Under the pieces are notes generated by a model. That model did no database searches, was not told the origin of the DNA, and worked only from the letters and a program-made list of their open reading frames with translations. A DNA stretch of 64,000 nt. Origin: Gordionus sp. m RMFG-2023 (Eukaryota; Nematomorpha; Gordioida; Chordodea; Parachordodidae). The stretch lies in assembly GCF_954871325.1 (NCBI RefSeq), contig NC_088778.1, forward strand, positions 29,001,120-29,065,119. Direction: 5' to 3'. The first letter of the stretch is position 1. Each line of letters opens with the position of its first letter. Position numbers and translations under genes: made by a program. This document shows positions 52,301 through 58,300 of the stretch, in pieces.

Positions 52301-55300
52301 CCTTTCTCCTTTTTTAAAATAGAATTCAAAACATCTATCCTTTTTTCTAAATTATCTTTGCCGTCTTTTCCACTACTACATTCTGTATGGTCATCTGTTT
52401 TTTTCCTATTATTTTTTTTTGGAATTAGGTAATTTGATAATTATAAATGATAAAGATTATAATAATTTTCTAATGAATTTTTATCTCTAATAACCTCTTC
52501 AATGATCGTGTGAAGATTCTTTTTTGCCAAAAAAATGAATAATTGTAAAGATCAAAAAATAAAGTTTTTTTTAACAATTATTTTTTGCGAGCAAATATTT
52601 TGTGATTTTGTGGGGATGAGGGGGGGGGGGGATTGTTTGCGACAAAATTATTTATCAACTTTTGGTCGATATAATTAATGATAATATGCGAGTGGGTTTT
52701 CTACCATTTTTCTCGGTCAATAATTCACAGTCTAACTAGAGATGGTAAGGTGTATATTAAAACACCTGTATAGTCAATATATTCCAAGCATACCATAATG
52801 CTAATTTAAATGAAGTTTTTATATTATTTAAAATTGTAATTTCCTATCCAATTTTTTCCCAAAAAAACTTCTCTAGCCTTTAACCTTCAATCGTGATTTG
52901 AGGTAGCTAAGGCAAGAGCTGAACCAACCTGCGAAAATTTTTATACGGATTTTACAATCTGATCCATAAAAAAGATTTTAACCAGCCCAGCTCCGAATAA
53001 TTTATTGCGAAAGAAAACATGACAAATTTTGTTTAATTATCGTTTTTCAAAACATTTTCAAAAACTATAGCCCGCATAATTATTTTTGATACAATTTGTT
53101 TCATTTAGCCCAGCCCGAAAAACCTTTTTTGGGCCAGGCTAAATAATTGTAATATTCGATCAGGCAAAAAAAATATTATAATTTTAGGGCCAGGTACCAG
53201 TGCTATATTTTATTGATAATGCTATGGCCTGTCCAGCCAGCGGGCTTACTATGTTGGTACTTTATTGAATACATCTTAGGATGAAATTGATCAAATGGCT
53301 CTAACCTTTTTAATTTGATAACTCCTAACCCATTATCGCACACCCATCTATCTTCTATAATAACTTAAATAATGATGGAACATTTGTTTAAAAATAAAAT
53401 ATTTTATTTTTTTAAAAAAAGCTATTTTTTTTATCAAAAATTATTTTTGATAAAAGAATTACATCAATGAGAGAATCAATTTTGCAGAAAGAAAATTTTC
53501 ATAAAGATTTGTTTTTTATCAAGAATCGAGCATGCTCAAAAAAGATTTTATATTCAAGGATCAACAGTTGAATAATTTTGATATTTGAAGAGTTCGTTAA
53601 TCATCCCTTTAAAATGATTAATTTTTCAAGATTCGAAACTAGAATATATATCTAGTTTCTAAAAAAAATTATTAAATTCATTCTTTGGTAACCCTAATAC
53701 AATTAAGAGCCCCAAAATATGCTTGCCATTTTGGTTAAACCACACTAGCTAATCATATTTACTAAAATAAACCATCTTGATATGAAGGGTCCCCTTATAT
53801 TAGTTTTTTTTTATACTAAATTTTACCTTTTATCATCCTGATCATCATCTGAATCCTCTAAAGATGGGAGGGGTGGAGTGAGATATCCTCGAGTGGAGTG
53901 TTGGGTAGCAACCTCGTAGCCTCCATTATTAAGTTTGCGCACTATAGTGACCACCATGACTGAGCCGGGTAAGATGGCATCCACCGAAGTTGGGCACCAT
54001 TTCTCAAATACGCGTGTATTTAAAGTGTCTAAAAACTTTTTTTTTAAAGAGATTAATTAATTTATAAAAAAAAAATCCGTTTGACAACGTTAGAAAGGAA
54101 TTATAAAAATCGTAGCTATTGCCATGTCTTCTAATGAAATGTTCTATACAAATTTAAAAGCTTAGAAATGATAAGTAAAATTTTACGCCTACATTTAATA
54201 AGAAAAGAAGCATAGTAGCTGTTGTGACTTATTATTTAAATTAAATTATTTTAGGATAAATTGTAAATTGTTACGACTTATTTTTATTTAAAATTATTCC
54301 AGGATGGATTGTTGCCATTTATTTTTATTCAAATTTCACCAAAGAAAATACATTATGATAAAATTACAAAAACGAAAAACTTTTTTTTATTTAAAAATTC
54401 CAAACAAAAATATTAATAATGATTTTTCTACAAAAAAAATATTTTAAAAATTATAATTATTTACAACATCTCACCCCTTTATTTGGGATGAGATATAGGT
54501 TTGATTCCTAATTTTTCTTCTTCAGGGTTGGCTAATAGCATATCTTCAATCTTTTGTATTTCTCTCAAGGAGGCTTCAGCTTTCGATGTTGAATAGTGAT
54601 CCTTCAGATCCCGTTGAAAAAATTGTTCGGGACTCTTCGGATACTTGCCTCATAAAATTAGTGGTGTCGGAATTTGAGACGATTCATTTGGCTTCGAAAC
54701 TTTGAACCTTCCATAACATTTTTCTTGGTAATGGTCCAAAGTTAGCTCGACAGTTTATAATCTTATGTCCTAATATCCCACAAATAAAACATTGTATATT
54801 GTTTATAGGAGTTTGTGATCGTTCTCTCATCATCGCATATTGAGTAAAATCTTCTTCTTCTCCCATCACCATTGTATTATAATTGTTTGTTGAAGGTAAG
54901 GCGTACGGAGCCCCTCGTCCATTCATTGAAAATTGAGGCTTATGTGTCATCATACCTTGTTGTTGTATCAACCACCTATCTAACCAGGCATCGGCCAATG
55001 GACTCCCTAGATTAGCCTGGTTCACTTGTATTATGGATTGCGGCGTTTTAATGTAAAAAGTCATCATATTGTTCATTATTTTTAGAAATTTTATTTTAAA
55101 TTCAAAATTTTCTTTTTATAAAAAACCAAAACTTTCTTTAAATTAATTTAGGAATAAAAAACCCAAAACTTTTCTTAAAATTAATAATATATGATTTTGT
55201 TAACCTTCCTTAAAATAAATTTTTTTTTATTTCTAATATCTTTTCAATTCCTTTTCATAAAATCGCATTAAATAAATTTACTTCTATACCCCAATTAATA

Positions 55301-58300
55301 AATACTCTATTTCTTGTTTTTATTTTTGCTATATTTTTTATTTTAAACCAAACTTATCCTTGATCCCAAAAATATTTCCTATTTTTCTATTTGAATTTTC
55401 TTTGATTTATGCATGATCCCAAAAATACTTAAAATTTTTAAATTTGAATTTTCTTTGATTTATGTGTGAAACGGGATCTGGGGCTAAGGATCACTATTCA
55501 ACATCGGAAGCTGAAGCCGAGAAATACAAAAGATTGAAGATATGCTATTAGCCAACCCTGAAGAAGAAAAATTAGGAATCAAACCTATATCTCATCCCAA
55601 ATAAAGGGGTGAGATGTTGCAAATAATGATAATTAATTTTTAAAATATATTTTTTTAAATATTATTATTTTTTTTGTAAAAAATAATCATTAATATTATT
55701 TTTTTTTAATTATAAATAAAAATATTTTTCGTTGTTATAATTTTATCATAATATATTTTCTTTTGTGAAATAATTTGAATAAAATAAAGTGGCAACAATT
55801 TATCCTGGAATAATTTGAATAAAAATAAGTTCCAACAATATTTATCCTAGAATAATTTAATATAAAAAATAAGTCGCAACAGTAATATAAGAATAGAGGA
55901 TAACCAAACTTATATTGAAAAAAATAATAATATACCCACTAACTACTTATAGTTGGGTAATGAATGACCAAATGTCGGCTCAATCTACAGGCGCATGCTG
56001 GAGCTGTTTAACCGTGGCTAAAAATTAGCTTAAACTGCTAAAAAGTATAGTAAATTATCCAACTATGCTAACTACAAAAAATATGACATTCGATTAGTTT
56101 TTTAAAAAAAACTTTCTTTCTTTCTGGAAGTAATCTAAAATTGTAAATTAAAAAAAAAATGTTTAAGATTATTAATCCCTATTTTTTTATATCTATATCT
56201 ACCAAAGTAATGTATATCTATATAGCTTATTTTGAATGTAAAATAATTCACGTCAAATAGAAGAATACAAAAAAAAATAGGGAGATAAGGGTATAAAGAA
56301 AATATAAACCAATGATGATATGTCAATTTTATCCTTTCCAAATACTCCAGTGTAGATTGAAACAGGAATATACTTAGGCAGGTTGTTCTTACTTGACCCG
56401 AGATTAGGTGGTAACTCCACCTTGCAATGCAGATATTGCCCGATTGAAAGTCTTAAACCTTTTTAATAATGAAGAATAGTTTTATAGTGTAATATCAAGT
56501 TGATTATAATTTATGTAGGAACTTGTCATTATTCAATAATAATATTAAGATGGCCCCATATCAGAGATGCGCTAAATACCACTATTTTAACCAGCACCAA
56601 TACTACCCGATATTTAGAATGAAATTATTTTTTATAAATCTATAAAGGTTCATTAGTTTTTGCAGAACATGGGCTAATATTAATCTGAGGAGTTGTACTA
56701 ATCCCATATTTTCCGATATATTAATTCAAAACCGATCCAATAACCGATATCTCGATTGATTTCTATTTAAAATTTATCTTCGAGCCCATGTAATGTAATT
56801 TAAGAAAAAATAATTTTCTATGCAAAAAAAAAATTATCACTACCTATAAAACTATGGGCAAAAAATAAAAGAAGCAATAGAAATTTTCAGTTTCACATAC
56901 CCAAGGCCAAATTTGGTGCATTATCAAGTAGCGTTGTTTAAAGGGCCAACCCAATATTTTCGCCAACAAATATTATGTAAGCCCGAAGACTTTGCTCATA
57001 TATGGCAGAAAGATTTGGGCATCTATTAACGAAATCTTGAGGCTAGCGTAAATATTATTTTGGCTAAAAATCTAAATTTAAAATTGGCAAAAATCGAGCC
57101 GTTTAACGACACTAATTATCAAGAATAATTAAGTGTATTTTTTTTTGTTTTTTGGATTACCCAATAGTTTATCTCATCCGAGACACGTTTAAATATCTTT
57201 AAATCCTTTTCTTATTGCAAAATATTACACTATATATATCAAATTATTCATCTTTTTATCTACTATTAAAATAATTTCGATTTATTAAAATATTATAAAA
57301 TAAAATAAAATAAATAGAAAGAAAGAAAGAAAGAAATAACGAAATAAAGAAAGAAAAAAAGAAGAAAGAAAGAAAGAAAGAAAGAAAACCAAAAAACAAA
57401 GATAATATCGAATAGAGTCGGCATTTTTGAAAATCCGAATTTTTTTAAATCGGAAAATATTAGTGCCAGGATCTGATCCGATACTTAATATAGGCACGCC
57501 TCTAGTATAAATTAAACGTTACGCAATATCTAAAAACGATCAATCATCATTTCATAAATTATATATAATACTAATTATTCCTTTTTAATGATAAAAAGAA
57601 AAATTAAGGAAAAAATAATATATAAAAAAAAACTCCTTTTCCAGTATTTAATAAAGACTTGGGCTTGATTTTCAGGTAAAAACGCGTTTAAAGGAAGACC
57701 CGTTTCGAGAATGTATCCATGATCTTCGACACTTTTAATTACACAGCTGATCATCTAAAAAGATATATTAAATAGAAAAAAAATTAATTTTCTCCTAATT
57801 CCAAACATGTAAATCATAAATATTCTTGAATATATATTGTTTTTTTATATCTCAGTAAATTTGAAATTACTATTAATATGATTAGGAAAGGTTCTAAAAA
57901 TAAGAGCTTTTTATTTATGTTCTAATATATTTTCAATTTAGTAAATGTTTTATTGCATATTGGTACTCATTCCCTATTCTACCATTGCTTATGGTATCAC
58001 TCATGATATTGATCATCATTGATATTAGCCAGAGTGTCGAAGCAAACGATAAAACTAGTTTTTAAAATTTCTTAACAAAATAAAAACCAATGGCTGATAC
58101 CCAGAAATGGGCAAATTATCTCCACTCTAGGCTCAGTCTGACAATATATCTTTTTAATATCCCTCTCCCCTGTTTTTAAATATTTTAGTTTATATAATTT
58201 TTAATATATATATATGTTTATCTTTAATTTATTTTTTCTTCCTATAATATTTTTTAACATTTTAAATATTTAAAATTAATATAATAAAAATAATTACGTT

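Larger units (their letters stand above)
56565..57507. mobile_element. CCGATA-family element, decayed, with a family A insertion
   Basis: CAGAGATGCGCTAAATACC and ACCGATCCAATAACCGATAT on the left, GATCTGATCCGATAC and ATAGGCACGCCTCTAGTA on the right. Holds family A copy 8 and a GAAA microsatellite. In RRP5 intron 5. Confidence 0.55.

Noticed and set aside
56135-56341. Minus-strand frame of 68 codons in RRP5 intron 6
   Set aside because: Aromatic-rich, without similarity; only the 66-base exon 6 just to its right shows S1 similarity.
57285-57497. Minus-strand Phe/Leu/Ser-rich frame
   Set aside because: Reading of a GAAA microsatellite inside a decayed transposon.
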